Assembly: GCF_000411555.1 (NCBI RefSeq) | Contig: NZ_KE150486.1 | Span: 806,001 to 870,000, forward strand | Length of the DNA: 64,000 nt | Origin: Atopobium sp. oral taxon 199 str. F0494 | GTDB lineage: Bacteria; Actinomycetota; Coriobacteriia; Coriobacteriales; Atopobiaceae | Reading direction: 5' to 3' | In this document: positions 34,309 to 42,928 of the stretch, piece after piece | Numbering within the stretch: position 1 is the first letter of the stretch | How the letters are laid out: every line of letters begins with the position of its first letter | The notes under the pieces: model-generated | What the model was told of the DNA's origin: nothing | What the model saw: only the letters and a program-made list of their open reading frames with translations | Databases searched by the model: none | Translations under genes and position numbers: made by a program

Positions 34309-35640
34309 CTACCTCCTGTTTTGATTGGTCGAATACTTGGCCGAATGCTCAGTTGAATACTCGGTCGAATACGTTGAAACGGTCTCAGGCAAGGCGCCCG
34401 CCGCACGAAACGCGCGGTACAGTTCCATGCGATCCTGAACGCAGGACGACAGACGGCAGATTGCCTCATGAATATGGTCGGGCGTCTCAAAGGAATAGCA
34501 CAGGCGCATGCTTGAGGCTCCGCGACCGTCGGGATAACAATTTGTTCCAGGCACATACGCCACGCCCTTTTCGAGCGCCGCCGGAAGCAGCTGGCTCGTA
34601 TCAAAGTAAGGCGGAAAGGTAACCCAGAGGAACAGTCCCCCTTCGGGATGCGTCCACTGCACATCCTCTGGGAAGCACTCTTCAAGAGCCGCAAGCATAG
34701 CGTTCTTACGCTCACGATAGCGCCTCTTAGAAACTTCAAGCGCCGCCTGCCAGTCCACCTCATTGAAATAGTGCTCCGCCAATACCATGTTAAAGGGGCT
34801 TGTACACAAGTCCGCTCCCTGCTTGGACAAGTTGATCCGTTCAAGAAAATGGTGCGGCGCCACAATCCATGCAAGACGCAGACCCGGAGCGAATATCTTT
34901 GAGGTGGTTCCCAGATAGATGACACTCTCGTCAAGCGCCTTGAGGCGGGTCAGATCCTGACCCTCATAGCGTATCAGTCCGTAAGGATCATCTTCAACTA
35001 CCGGAATGACAAAACGGTGCGCCAGCTCAAGCAGGCGGTGGCGACGCTCCATGGACATGGTGGTTCCTGTGGGATTGTTGAAGTTGGGGATAACATAGAT
35101 GAACTTGGGCTTTCTGCCGACGGCGCTCAGCTCTTCGAGCTTGGCCTCAAGCATATCCATTCGCATGCCCTCCGCGTCCATCTCTATACAATGTACGCGG
35201 GGCTGATATGCCGAAAATGCCTGAAGCGCTCCGAGGTAGCTGGGACCTTCGCAGATGACGTCGTCACCCGGGTTGAGAAAGACGCGGCCAAGAAAATCCA
35301 GCGCCTGCTGAGAGCCGGATGTCAGAACCATATCTTCAGGCTTAGCTTCAACGCCTTGAACCGCAAGGATCTTGCAGACGGCCTGCCTGCATTCCACACG
35401 CCCGTCTGAGCTGCCGTATTGCAGCGCTCGCAGACCCTCAACGGTAACGCAGCGCTTAGCGCATTCGGCGACTTCGTCAAGCGGCAACGATGAAATATCC
35501 GGCATGCCGCCCGAAAGTCCGATAACATCCGGGCGAGAAATAGCGGCAAACAAATCGCGCACGGCACTTCTGCGCATATGTAGGATACGGTCGGCATAGA
35601 GTCCGTCCCACGCGTCAAACGAGATCCTGCTATCGTTCAT
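34309..35640 (-). CDS. Class I/II PLP aminotransferase
   Basis: 443 residues, of the 2-aminoadipate/MocR-derived aminotransferase type without an HTH. Visible: IGLSGGMPDISSLP, ALQYGSSDGRVECRQAV, LTSGSQQALDFLGRVFLNPGD, IPNFNNPTGTTMS, VVEDDPYGLIRY, the PLP-binding Lys in YLGTTSKIFAPGLRLAW, and FLWVTFP. The last 25 residues are an expansion of a YSTE-like unit (TYSTEYSTEHSAKYST), coded by tandem 12-15 bp repeats at about 34325-34380, not expected for the family. The product could supply an amino acid for the neighbouring ligase, but this is speculation. Confidence 0.9.
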   Translation of the reverse strand: MNDSRISFDAWDGLYADRILHMRRSAVRDLFAAISRPDVIGLSGGMPDISSLPLDEVAECAKRCVTVEGLRALQYGSSDGRVECRQAVCKILAVQGVEAKPEDMVLTSGSQQALDFLGRVFLNPGDDVICEGPSYLGALQAFSAYQPRVHCIEMDAEGMRMDMLEAKLEELSAVGRKPKFIYVIPNFNNPTGTTMSMERRHRLLELAHRFVIPVVEDDPYGLIRYEGQDLTRLKALDESVIYLGTTSKIFAPGLRLAWIVAPHHFLERINLSKQGADLCTSPFNMVLAEHYFNEVDWQAALEVSKRRYRERKNAMLAALEECFPEDVQWTHPEGGLFLWVTFPPYFDTSQLLPAALEKGVAYVPGTNCYPDGRGASSMRLCYSFETPDHIHEAICRLSSCVQDRMELYRAFRAAGALPETVSTYSTEYSTEHSAKYSTNQNRR

Positions 35641-35861
35641 GAAAGACTCCCCTTATAAAACGCACGCCAACAACGCAGCCCTTCTCGCCAGTCATTCTCG
35701 CCAGTCACCTTTTACGCAAGACGTTGTGCACAAGGCGAGAAGTACGATCGAGCCGCCGCGCATTTATCCATCTCGTTAAGTATCGCTCAAAAGAGCGCTC
35801 CGGTCGCGTAAAATACTTGATTATATGTAAAAGGTATGTCAACGCATGTTGAGGAGGGTAT

Positions 35862-37415
35862 ATGGCTGACGAAAACGGCACCACCCCGTTGAACGCGGCG
35901 CTTTCCAACCCGCGAGAAGATATCGCTGAGCTGGATAGACTTGAAAAGAAACTCTTCGCGCTTCGGTACAGCACCAGTGAATTAACGTCGTTTGGTCCGT
36001 GCCTCGATCCTGAGAAGGCAACAGAAGAGCGCGGAGAAGCCCTGGCGATTCTGGGTGAACAAATACAAGCGCTTTTAGCAGACCCTCAGGTAGGAGCGCT
36101 GCTTGACCGACTTCATGAAAATCGCGCTTTGCTTGACGAAACACAGCGAGCGCAGGTAAAAATTCTGCGCCGTGACCGCGCGCAGTTGGTGGATGTACCG
36201 CCTGAAGTGAAGAGCGATTTTGTGCGCCTTACAACCGAAGCCAACGATGTATGGGAAAAGGCGAAGGCGACCAATGACTGGGATTTGTTCGCTCCGTATC
36301 TTGATCGCTTGGTAGAAAGTCAGATCAAAATCGCGCAGTATCGCGATGCCGAAAAAGCTCCCTACGATGTACTGCTAAACGATTTTGAGTTCGGAACAAA
36401 CCGGGCGTTTTACGATCCGTTTTTCGCGAAAATCAAAGATGTGGTAGTGCCTTTAGTGGCCGATTGCATGGCGTCCAAGCACCAGCCCAGCAAAAAACCG
36501 CTTGAGGGAACCTTTGACGCCACCCGCCAATGGAACCTCGCACGTGACATCGTTACGCTGCAGGGCATTGATGAAAAGGCTTTTTGGCTCGGCGCGACCG
36601 AACATCCCTATACCGCAGGTCCCGGCATCGGTTTTGTCATGGTAGCCTCACATGCCTACGAAGACGACGTCCTTTCCAATGTCTATTCCATGCTGCATGA
36701 AAACGGTCATGCCCTCTATGAACAGGGCGTCAATTGGGACTATCGCTTTACGTCCCTTAAAGGCGGCACCTCAATGGGCATGCATGAGTCGCAATCGCGC
36801 TTCTTTGAAAACTACGTGGGGCATTCTGAAGAATTCGCCGAGCCGCTCATAAACCTCATGCGCAAGCACTTCCCAGGCCAGCTTGGCCGCGTGACCGCCT
36901 TCCAGCTCTTCTCCGCAGCCAATAAGGTACAGCCAGATCTCATCCGCACCGAAGCCGACGAGCTTACCTATCCTCTGCACATCCTGGTGCGCTATGAGAT
37001 TGAGCAGGCTCTCATGTCCGGCGAGGTAAAAGCCGCCGATGTCCCGGCGCTGTGGGCGGAAAAGCACCAAACGTATCTGGGCGTCACCGTTCCCGACAAT
37101 ACGCACGGAGCGCTTCAAGACGTCCATTGGAGCTGGGGAGAGTTCGGTTACTTCCCCACCTACGCTTTGGGCAGCGCGTTCGGAGCGCAGTTCAAGCACG
37201 CCATGATTGAAGACGGTATGGACTTTGCCGCCGTATGCGCTTCCGGTGATCTTACGCCGATTCGCACGTGGCTGGGCGAGAAGATCTGGACGTGGGGACG
37301 GGCCAAGGACTCCGACGAGCTTATCCTGTCAGCTACCGGCGAGCCCTTCGATGTGGCCTACTTTACCGACTATTTAGTTACAAAGTTCTCGCGAATTTAT
37401 GGATTGTCATCGTAG
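35862..37415 (+). CDS. M32-family metallocarboxypeptidase
   Basis: Removes C-terminal residues from peptides in the cytoplasm. 517 residues, almost entirely helical, the usual M32 length. The zinc site is MLHENGHALYEQG (HEXXH), with the downstream ligand region GTSMGMHESQSRFFENYVG; WSWGEFGYFPTYALGSAFGAQ near the C-terminus is also characteristic. The start has GAGGAGG just upstream. Divergently transcribed from the aminotransferase; the 221-bp gap contains two CTTCTCG/CGAGAAG words. Confidence 0.95.
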   Translation: MADENGTTPLNAALSNPREDIAELDRLEKKLFALRYSTSELTSFGPCLDPEKATEERGEALAILGEQIQALLADPQVGALLDRLHENRALLDETQRAQVKILRRDRAQLVDVPPEVKSDFVRLTTEANDVWEKAKATNDWDLFAPYLDRLVESQIKIAQYRDAEKAPYDVLLNDFEFGTNRAFYDPFFAKIKDVVVPLVADCMASKHQPSKKPLEGTFDATRQWNLARDIVTLQGIDEKAFWLGATEHPYTAGPGIGFVMVASHAYEDDVLSNVYSMLHENGHALYEQGVNWDYRFTSLKGGTSMGMHESQSRFFENYVGHSEEFAEPLINLMRKHFPGQLGRVTAFQLFSAANKVQPDLIRTEADELTYPLHILVRYEIEQALMSGEVKAADVPALWAEKHQTYLGVTVPDNTHGALQDVHWSWGEFGYFPTYALGSAFGAQFKHAMIEDGMDFAAVCASGDLTPIRTWLGEKIWTWGRAKDSDELILSATGEPFDVAYFTDYLVTKFSRIYGLSS

Positions 37416-37517
37416 GCTTTCAACGTTGTCCGATATGATTTTCATGCTGGTCTTTCGGCCGGCATGAAATGTTTTACCCAATGCGGCAATTCGGCTCAAT
37501 GTAGTAAAGGAGTCTGT

Positions 37518-37946
37518 ATGAAAAAGTTTATGACCGAATTCAAGGAGTTCATTGCACGCGGTAATGTCATGGATATGGCCATCGGCATCATCATTGGCGG
37601 CGCTTTCACAGCAATTGTTACTTCCCTTGTCAACGACATCATCAACCCGTTTATCAAGCTGATAAGCGGCGGAGGCACTGAGGTATCGGGTCTCTCTATC
37701 CCCGTTCCGGGTACGGAAAACGGCATTGACTTTGGAGCGTTTATTTCCGCAATTATCAACTTTTTGATTATCGCTTTGATCGTTTTCCTCCTCGTCAAGG
37801 CTGTCAACAAATTTATGAACCGCAATAAAGAAACCGAAGCAGTTGCCACTCCCGTCTGCCCCCACTGTCTTGAAGAGGTTAAAGATGGCGCCACCCGCTG
37901 CCCGCACTGCGCCGGAGAGATCTCTGGAGGAGCTCATGTAGCATAA
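37518..37946 (+). CDS. mscL: Large-conductance mechanosensitive channel with C-terminal zinc ribbon
   Basis: Releases solutes under hypo-osmotic shock. 142 residues: FKEFIARGNVMDMAIGIIIGGAFTAIVTSLV gives the N-terminal helix and pore TM1 with the conserved glycines, and FGAFISAIINFLIIALIVFLLVKAVN gives TM2. After a short linker the protein adds CPHCLEEVKDGATRCPHC, a two-knuckle zinc ribbon, in place of the usual C-terminal helical bundle. ATG 37518 has AAAGGAG upstream. A terminator follows. Confidence 0.95.
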   Translation: MKKFMTEFKEFIARGNVMDMAIGIIIGGAFTAIVTSLVNDIINPFIKLISGGGTEVSGLSIPVPGTENGIDFGAFISAIINFLIIALIVFLLVKAVNKFMNRNKETEAVATPVCPHCLEEVKDGATRCPHCAGEISGGAHVA

Positions 37947-38006
37947 AGGCTGCCTGCAACAACGCACAACCACCTGCATGATGAGCGTGTTTGGCAGTTC
38001 AACACT

Positions 38007-38043
38007 ATGCCCTTCTCGTCAAATCAATTGGCGAGAAGGGCAT
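38007..38043 (+). terminator. Terminator-like hairpin after mscL
   Basis: ATGCCCTTCTCG (38007-38018) and CGAGAAGGGCAT (38032-38043) form a 12-bp stem made from an inverted pair of the recurring heptamer. No strong T-run follows, so efficiency on either strand is uncertain. Confidence 0.6.
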
Positions 38044-38102
38044 GTCATTGAAGAAGGTAATTGCGCTATATGCGCTTGCCTGCGTGTGTTGAGCTGCGCG
38101 CG

Positions 38103-39095
38103 TTACCCTTCAGGCACATACGAGGTAATAAGCGTCATCGTGCCAGTTAGAGTCAAATCTCCCGAACTGGCAGGCGCGATGAAGTGGCTTCCCCGCGTAA
38201 GCGTGTGGGGTTTTCCCGCAGCGGACGTTGCAACGGTGCCGTCGCCCTCAATCACGCTGACGCACAAGAAGGGATAGGGATGAGGCTGCTTCAACATCCT
38301 CTCACCAGAAACCACCACACGGTCAACGACAAAGTTGTCGCAGGTCATCAGATTGGTAATACCATCAATCTCCGGAGCGGCCACCTTACCGGAAACGGGC
38401 GGTACCAAATCATAGTCAACCACATCAAGGCTCTGTTGAATATGCAGCTCACGGGGCTTCCCGTCAACTCCAAGGCGGTCATAGTCGTACACACGATAGG
38501 TAACGTCAGAACTCTGCTGTGTCTCCAGAATAAGCGTGCCACCTTTGATGGCATGAACGGTACCAGGATCAATGCGGAAGAAATCACCTTTGTGCACGGG
38601 GATGAAGTTGAGCATATCATTCCACCGGCCCTCGTCAATCATGCACGCCAGCTCTTTGCGATTATGAGCGCGCTGACCGATGATGATGGTGGTATTAGGT
38701 TCCGCGTCAAGCACATACCAGCATTCCCGCTTGCCAAACGATCCATTTTCATGTTCAGCGGCATACGCATCGTCAGGGTGAACTTGCACGGACAGATCTT
38801 CGCGAGCGTCTAAAATCTTAATGAGAAGAGGGAAACGGTCGCCTTGAGCGGCACCAAAGAGCTCACGATGCTCATCCCAGAGCTCGCTGAGCGTTTTGCC
38901 CGCAAAGACACCTGAAGCAACAGTACAGTCACCGTTGGGATGCGCACTGATAGCCCAGCACTCACCTATGTCGCCGTCAGGAATGTCATAGCCAAAATCA
39001 TCCGCAAGGCGACGACCTCCCCAGATTTTCTCGTGAAAAATGGGAGTCAGCACAATGATGTCATGCGAACAATCATGTGTCGTAGTAGTGCTCAT
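38103..39095 (-). CDS. manA: Mannose-6-phosphate isomerase, class I
   Basis: Interconverts mannose 6-phosphate and fructose 6-phosphate; zinc-dependent cupin enzyme. 330 residues, the short Firmicute type. Visible: FHEKIWGGRRLADDFGY, GECWAISAHPNGD, zinc ligands in LSVQVHPDDAYAAEHE, KRECWYVLDAEP, and FFRIDPGTVHAIKGGTLILETQQSSDVTYRVYDYDR. It lies 9 bp after the lipoprotein gene at 39105 on the same strand and may be co-transcribed with it. Confidence 0.95.
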   Translation of the reverse strand: MSTTTTHDCSHDIIVLTPIFHEKIWGGRRLADDFGYDIPDGDIGECWAISAHPNGDCTVASGVFAGKTLSELWDEHRELFGAAQGDRFPLLIKILDAREDLSVQVHPDDAYAAEHENGSFGKRECWYVLDAEPNTTIIIGQRAHNRKELACMIDEGRWNDMLNFIPVHKGDFFRIDPGTVHAIKGGTLILETQQSSDVTYRVYDYDRLGVDGKPRELHIQQSLDVVDYDLVPPVSGKVAAPEIDGITNLMTCDNFVVDRVVVSGERMLKQPHPYPFLCVSVIEGDGTVATSAAGKPHTLTRGSHFIAPASSGDLTLTGTMTLITSYVPEG

Positions 39096-39104
39096 GGTTC
39101 TTCC

Positions 39105-39758
39105 TTACTGCTTAAACGCTGGCGGCGCATACACAACGGAAGCAAAATCATCGGGCTTTGCTGAGAGTTGCTTCATTGTCAGGGTATAGGCGGGAAAATC
39201 AATGGTAATTTCACCCGAAGACGCATTTCTTGTAACGGTAACAGTCTCTTTCCGTTCTTCAGTCTGCAACGGAAATACAATGGAGTTGCCCTGCACGGTC
39301 CAGTTGACCTCATACATCAAATCCTCGGCGTAAAAGGTTCCCGTACCATCCGACTTAAACGTGATATAGAATCCCATCTGAGATTCCTTCTGGCGATCCT
39401 CCAGCGCTTTTTCATCCATATCCGCACGGTCGGGATCTTTCCAATCAAGATAGGTCGCCTGCCAGGTACCTACGATTTGTTTGTCAAAAGACTGCTCCTT
39501 TTGAGAATCGTCTTCCTTTTGGGCATCCGGCTCTTTTTGCGTATCAGGCGTCTTCTGATCTTTTCCTGTTTCTTCCTGCTGAGTCCGCCCAGCGCCATCT
39601 TGAGGTTTTTGCACGCCGCCGGAGCAGGCCGACAAGGCCAGCGCTGCTCCGATAAGCATGCAAACAACAAGGAGACCAACACGCGTGGTAAGACCTTTTT
39701 TGGCGCCTCTATAAGAGGACTCTGACAAGCGGAAGTTATTTGTTGGAGCTGTCATCAT
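39105..39758 (-). CDS. Lipoprotein of a three-member paralogous family, member 3
   Basis: 217 residues. An N-terminal segment of about 30 residues precedes the hydrophobic signal and lipobox LALSAC, then a Gln/Lys/Asp/Glu-rich spacer (QKTPDTQKEPDAQKEDDSQK) with repeats, and a beta-rich domain starting VGTWQATYLDW and containing YITFKSDGTGTFY, GNSIVFPLQ and GEITIDFPAYTLTM. The layout (VGT, tryptophan/tyrosine start; GEIT near the end) resembles the two upstream lipoproteins. The predicted start overlaps the preceding gene by 23 bases, with no clear ribosome-binding site. Function unknown. Confidence 0.8.
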   Translation of the reverse strand: MMTAPTNNFRLSESSYRGAKKGLTTRVGLLVVCMLIGAALALSACSGGVQKPQDGAGRTQQEETGKDQKTPDTQKEPDAQKEDDSQKEQSFDKQIVGTWQATYLDWKDPDRADMDEKALEDRQKESQMGFYITFKSDGTGTFYAEDLMYEVNWTVQGNSIVFPLQTEERKETVTVTRNASSGEITIDFPAYTLTMKQLSAKPDDFASVVYAPPAFKQ

Positions 39759-40293
39759 AGTATCCGGTCTTATCGCTTACCTTAGTAAACACCATGGTCA
39801 TCGTACTGCCATCATCATCGTCTTCAATTTCAAGGGTAATCTCACCGTTCTCGCCGACTGTCGCTTCAATCTTGTCGTCATCGGAAGAGCCATACATAAC
39901 AAGAGATTTTCCGTCAGTAGTCTTCCACTTGAAATAGGCTGACTCGCTTGTATTGCTATCAGGATCGGGAGTAGTCATCTTGCCGTTTCCATCACCTGAG
40001 AACTCGAGCGTAAAGTGCAGCCCACTATCACCTATGAAATCTTGATACTCTTCCTTGGTAAGTGTCTGAGTCTCTCCATTCTCGGTAAAGTCTTCATGAT
40101 CAAGCTCATAGGTCCCGACCAGGCTAGCGGTGTAATCAGCAGATTTTTCTTCTTTTTTTGTCTCCGTCGTCTTGGTTTCCTGAGAACCGGACTTGGAATC
40201 ATCGGTAATCTGAGGAGCGAGCCAGCTGCATGCAGACAGTGAAAACGCCAGAGTGACACCAATCAGAGCTGTTACCAGTTTGTTGAGTTTCAT
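39736..40293 (-). CDS. Lipoprotein of a three-member paralogous family, member 2
   Basis: 185 residues. Signal peptide MKLNKLVTALIGVTLAFSLSAC with lipobox LSAC, an acidic/Lys/Thr spacer (SGSQETKTTETKKEEKS), then a compact domain: SLVGTYELDHEDFTENGETQTLTKEEYQDF ... YFKWKTTDGKSLVMYG ... VGENGEITLEI ... MVFTKVSDKTGYYDDSS. This core aligns directly with the protein at 40396. GGAGGAG precedes ATG 40293. It may be a lipocalin-like small-molecule-binding fold, but that is only a guess from the beta pattern. Confidence 0.85.
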   Translation of the reverse strand: MKLNKLVTALIGVTLAFSLSACSWLAPQITDDSKSGSQETKTTETKKEEKSADYTASLVGTYELDHEDFTENGETQTLTKEEYQDFIGDSGLHFTLEFSGDGNGKMTTPDPDSNTSESAYFKWKTTDGKSLVMYGSSDDDKIEATVGENGEITLEIEDDDDGSTMTMVFTKVSDKTGYYDDSSNK

Positions 40294-40344
40294 TTTTCTC
40301 CTCCAAAGGTAGCCGTTCATCGGATAGATACATAAAAAATAAAA

Positions 40345-40374
40345 AATGGGGCGAGAAATACTTCTCGCCCCATT
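40345..40374 (-). terminator. Terminator between lipoprotein genes
   Basis: ATGGGGCGAGAA and TTCTCGCCCCAT form a 12-bp stem with a 4-nt loop; the A-rich run 40331-40346 gives a long T tail on the minus strand. It follows the stop codon of the 40396 lipoprotein gene by about 20 bp. Confidence 0.9.
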
Positions 40375-40395
40375 ATTGTAGCAATGAAACAGCGC

Positions 40396-40875
40396 TTATT
40401 TGGACGAATCCGAATAATAGCCCGGCTTATCGCTTATCTTGGAAAAAACCATCTTGACCGAGGTGTCATCTTGAGACTCCTCTAGAGTAATTTCACCATT
40501 ATCCCCTACCGTAGCGGAGACTTTCCCGCTTTCAGAATCGCTTGTAAATGTGATGGTCTTGCCGTCATCCGATTTCCATTTCAAATCGGCTTTTTGAGTA
40601 TCACCCGTTGCGGTAATCCCCGTCAAAACAGCTGAACCGTCTTCTGAAAGCTCTAACGTTATGTGAATATTGCCCTGTTCAGACAACTGCTTATACTGTT
40701 CTTTGCTAATAGACTGGGTTTGCGAACCGTTTTTAAGCTCCATGCTTTCAAGCTCATAGGTGCCCACAAGCGCCTTACCCTTATCTGCGCCACCGCTAAC
40801 AAGGCCGCTGCACCCCGCAAGGACAAATGCTAATACCGCAGTCAATACGAGCAGTCCGACTTTCTTTGTCTTCAT
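40396..40875 (-). CDS. Lipoprotein of a three-member paralogous family, member 1
   Basis: 159 residues. Signal MKTKKVGLLVLTAVLAFVLAGC with lipobox LAGC. Core: LVGTYELESMELKNGSQTQSISKEQYKQL ... DLKWKSDDGKTITFTSD ... VGDNGEITLEESQDDTSVKMVFSKISDKPGYYSDSSK, strikingly close to the protein at 39736, so the genes arose by tandem duplication. A terminator separates it from the next gene. Membrane-anchored on the cell exterior; function unknown. The TetR gene lies just downstream of its start on the other side (40968). Confidence 0.85.
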   Translation of the reverse strand: MKTKKVGLLVLTAVLAFVLAGCSGLVSGGADKGKALVGTYELESMELKNGSQTQSISKEQYKQLSEQGNIHITLELSEDGSAVLTGITATGDTQKADLKWKSDDGKTITFTSDSESGKVSATVGDNGEITLEESQDDTSVKMVFSKISDKPGYYSDSSK

Positions 40876-40967
40876 ACAAATCCCTTCATAACCGCGCTTT
40901 GTAAAAGCGCTTTTCCTGAACAACTGCTCATATCATATCAAATAACATAAAATCTGTAGAAATAGTT

Positions 40968-41591
40968 TTAAAATTGCTCGTTCGCCAGAGCTTTCAACCC
41001 TCCTTGCGTAAAAACAAGCGCAGAGGCAACGTGCTTTTCGGCCTCTTTTCTGGTCTTGTCATTGCGCAAGATGTCGGTAATGGTGGTCATTTCTGTCTGG
41101 GCAAGCCAGTCAATGATAAATTCGTCATAGGGCTCAACAAGCGTTAAATCGGGGTACAAAATCAAACGGATGGTCGCTGAAATAACGTTTTTGAACGCCT
41201 TCAAAAACGCAATAACGGAAGGATTTTCCTCGTTGTTGAGGATAATTGTCACCACATGCCGATGGGCGTACATAAGGTCAAAAAACTCACTAAGAGTCTC
41301 TGCGTCTCCCATCGGTGAACCAAGTTCATTTCGCACGCCTTCTTCTTCGATGCGCTCACGATACTCATCCAGGATTTTAATAGCCTGTCTGGTTACCGGC
41401 TGAAGAACGTGTTTGAACAAATCTTCCTTATTGTTAAAGAAGAAGTAAAGCGCACCAGTGGTTACTCCGACACGTGAGCAAATTCTTCTAAGAGAAGCTT
41501 TTTCATATCCCTGCTGGGCAAATTCTTCCTCCGCAGAGGCAATGAGCCTCCGCCGCGTATCGCGGCTATCTACCTGTGGTCGCCTCGACAT
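40968..41591 (-). CDS. TetR-family transcriptional regulator
   Basis: 207 residues. N-terminal HTH: DTRRRLIASAEEEFAQQGYEKASLRRICSRVGVTTGALYFFFNNKEDLF, the standard TetR DNA-binding region. The C-terminal ligand domain is not informative. GGAGGAG precedes the start. It is upstream of, and co-oriented with, the lipoprotein genes and could regulate them; no operator was identified in the 90-bp gap. Confidence 0.92.
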   Translation of the reverse strand: MSRRPQVDSRDTRRRLIASAEEEFAQQGYEKASLRRICSRVGVTTGALYFFFNNKEDLFKHVLQPVTRQAIKILDEYRERIEEEGVRNELGSPMGDAETLSEFFDLMYAHRHVVTIILNNEENPSVIAFLKAFKNVISATIRLILYPDLTLVEPYDEFIIDWLAQTEMTTITDILRNDKTRKEAEKHVASALVFTQGGLKALANEQF

Positions 41592-41791
41592 TTGTCGTCT
41601 CCTCCAAAAGTCGTAAAAATCCCCCTAGAGAAATAGTACCTAACTTCTGAAGGTTTTATAACAAGAAATGAACTATTTCACGTATTTTCACGAATTAAAA
41701 CATAACGATAACTAATGTTTTTATTTTCTGTTTTTATGGAATTGCGAGCATACTCTGTCAACAAAAGTATTCAAGCAAGACACAGCTCAGT

Positions 41792-42043
41792 CTACCGGTC
41801 CGCCTTCTGTATTCTGCGCGTAAATTCATCGCACACGTTTGTTTTACGGAGGTACTCGTTTCCAAAAGGATCGATAATGGGAACAAACTTATCAATCGTA
41901 TCTGCAAAATGCTGCGTAATCTCATGATGGTTACGCGGATCGGCAAGCGTATACCCACGCGCACAGGACGCCTGATACAATCCCACTTCTTTATTCAACT
42001 TGAAGCTGCTAAATTCACAATCGGCACAGTGAAGCCCCGGCAT
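41792..42043 (-). CDS. Small Cys-containing hypothetical protein
   Basis: 83 residues starting MPGLHCADCEFSSFKLNKEVG; CxxC plus later Cys residues (QASCARGY, TNVCDEF) may bind a metal. The remainder is hydrophilic with no membrane segment. ATG 42043 is chosen because AGAGGAG lies just upstream; the longer frame begins at 42091. Not recognised. It follows the HTH gene at 42142 on the same strand and may share its transcript. The 200-bp gap to TetR holds nothing evident. Confidence 0.65.
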   Translation of the reverse strand: MPGLHCADCEFSSFKLNKEVGLYQASCARGYTLADPRNHHEITQHFADTIDKFVPIIDPFGNEYLRKTNVCDEFTRRIQKADR

Positions 42044-42141
42044 TGACTCTCCTCTTTCACGGTAGACACGGCAGCTATCTTTCGCCGTCATTCAGACATG
42101 CCACTATACTCCTAGAGTATGTCCTGTTCAATCCTGTTGCC

Positions 42142-42549
42142 TTAGCACGTCGTTTCGCCGGAAACCTGCTTCAAAGAGACAGTCTCAGCAGCTACAGGCA
42201 CTAAAGACTCCTGCAAAAACGGCTCTTTTTCAACAAACCGAAAAGGGACGCGATGCCGCTCCAATGCCGCTCTGTCGTCATCGCTCAACTCAATACCCGA
42301 TTCTTGCAGATCAAGCAGATGCTCAGCCCAAAGCTGATCCATAGTCAAACCAAAGAAATCAGCGATAATCTTTGCCTTGTCAAAGGATGGCCATTTACGG
42401 CGCTCAGTGCAGATATATGAGACATATGCTCGTGACCAGTGGGAAAAATCACAAAGATCAACCTGACGCTTACCGGATTCACCAAGAAGCCGTGCAACAG
42501 TTCTACCAAGGCCGAGTTCCGTCTTTGTCTCTACTCCTGTTCTGCTCAT
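42142..42549 (-). CDS. XRE-like helix-turn-helix protein
   Basis: About 135 residues. Residues about 10-75 fit an XRE-type HTH: LGRTVARLLGESGKRQVDLCDFSHWSRAYVSYICTERRKWPSFDKAKIIADFFGLTMDQLW. The C-terminal part is charged and unassigned. The start is uncertain: ATG 42549 (MSRTG) fits the domain, but ATGs at 42582 and 42660 are in frame. Upstream, TCATTA-tctg-TAATGA (about 42592-42607) and ATGACA-N6-TGTCAT are inverted repeats that could be its own operator. Confidence 0.75.
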   Translation of the reverse strand: MSRTGVETKTELGLGRTVARLLGESGKRQVDLCDFSHWSRAYVSYICTERRKWPSFDKAKIIADFFGLTMDQLWAEHLLDLQESGIELSDDDRAALERHRVPFRFVEKEPFLQESLVPVAAETVSLKQVSGETTC

Positions 42550-42928
42550 CTCAGGACCCCCATCTGCAAACTTTAATGACATGTATCTGTCATTATCTGT
42601 AATGATACTACAAAAAAATCTTGATATATCTATTGTTATGTTTGCAGATAAAATGCTCATTTTTATTGATGTACTAACACGTTATGAATGAACATAACAC
42701 TACTTTCATTTGTTGTATTCATAAACAATACATTTTTATATGAGAATATTCATCTTTGGCAAAAATACTTTACCTTCCTTCAGATAAGAGTTTTTCTTTC
42801 CGCAGTTCAGCCGCAACTCGTTTTCGCCATTACCATCTACAGAAAACCGAAAACCGTTAATCCGAGTGAACCATGACGAAGCGGCAATGTTCACGATAAT
42901 AAAGATTATGTCATTCGAGGGAGGGCTC

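Noticed and set aside
38007-38043. Attachment site or phage integration scar at the mscL hairpin
   Set aside because: It is explained by an inverted pair of the recurrent heptamer; no integrase or duplication of a tRNA end is present.
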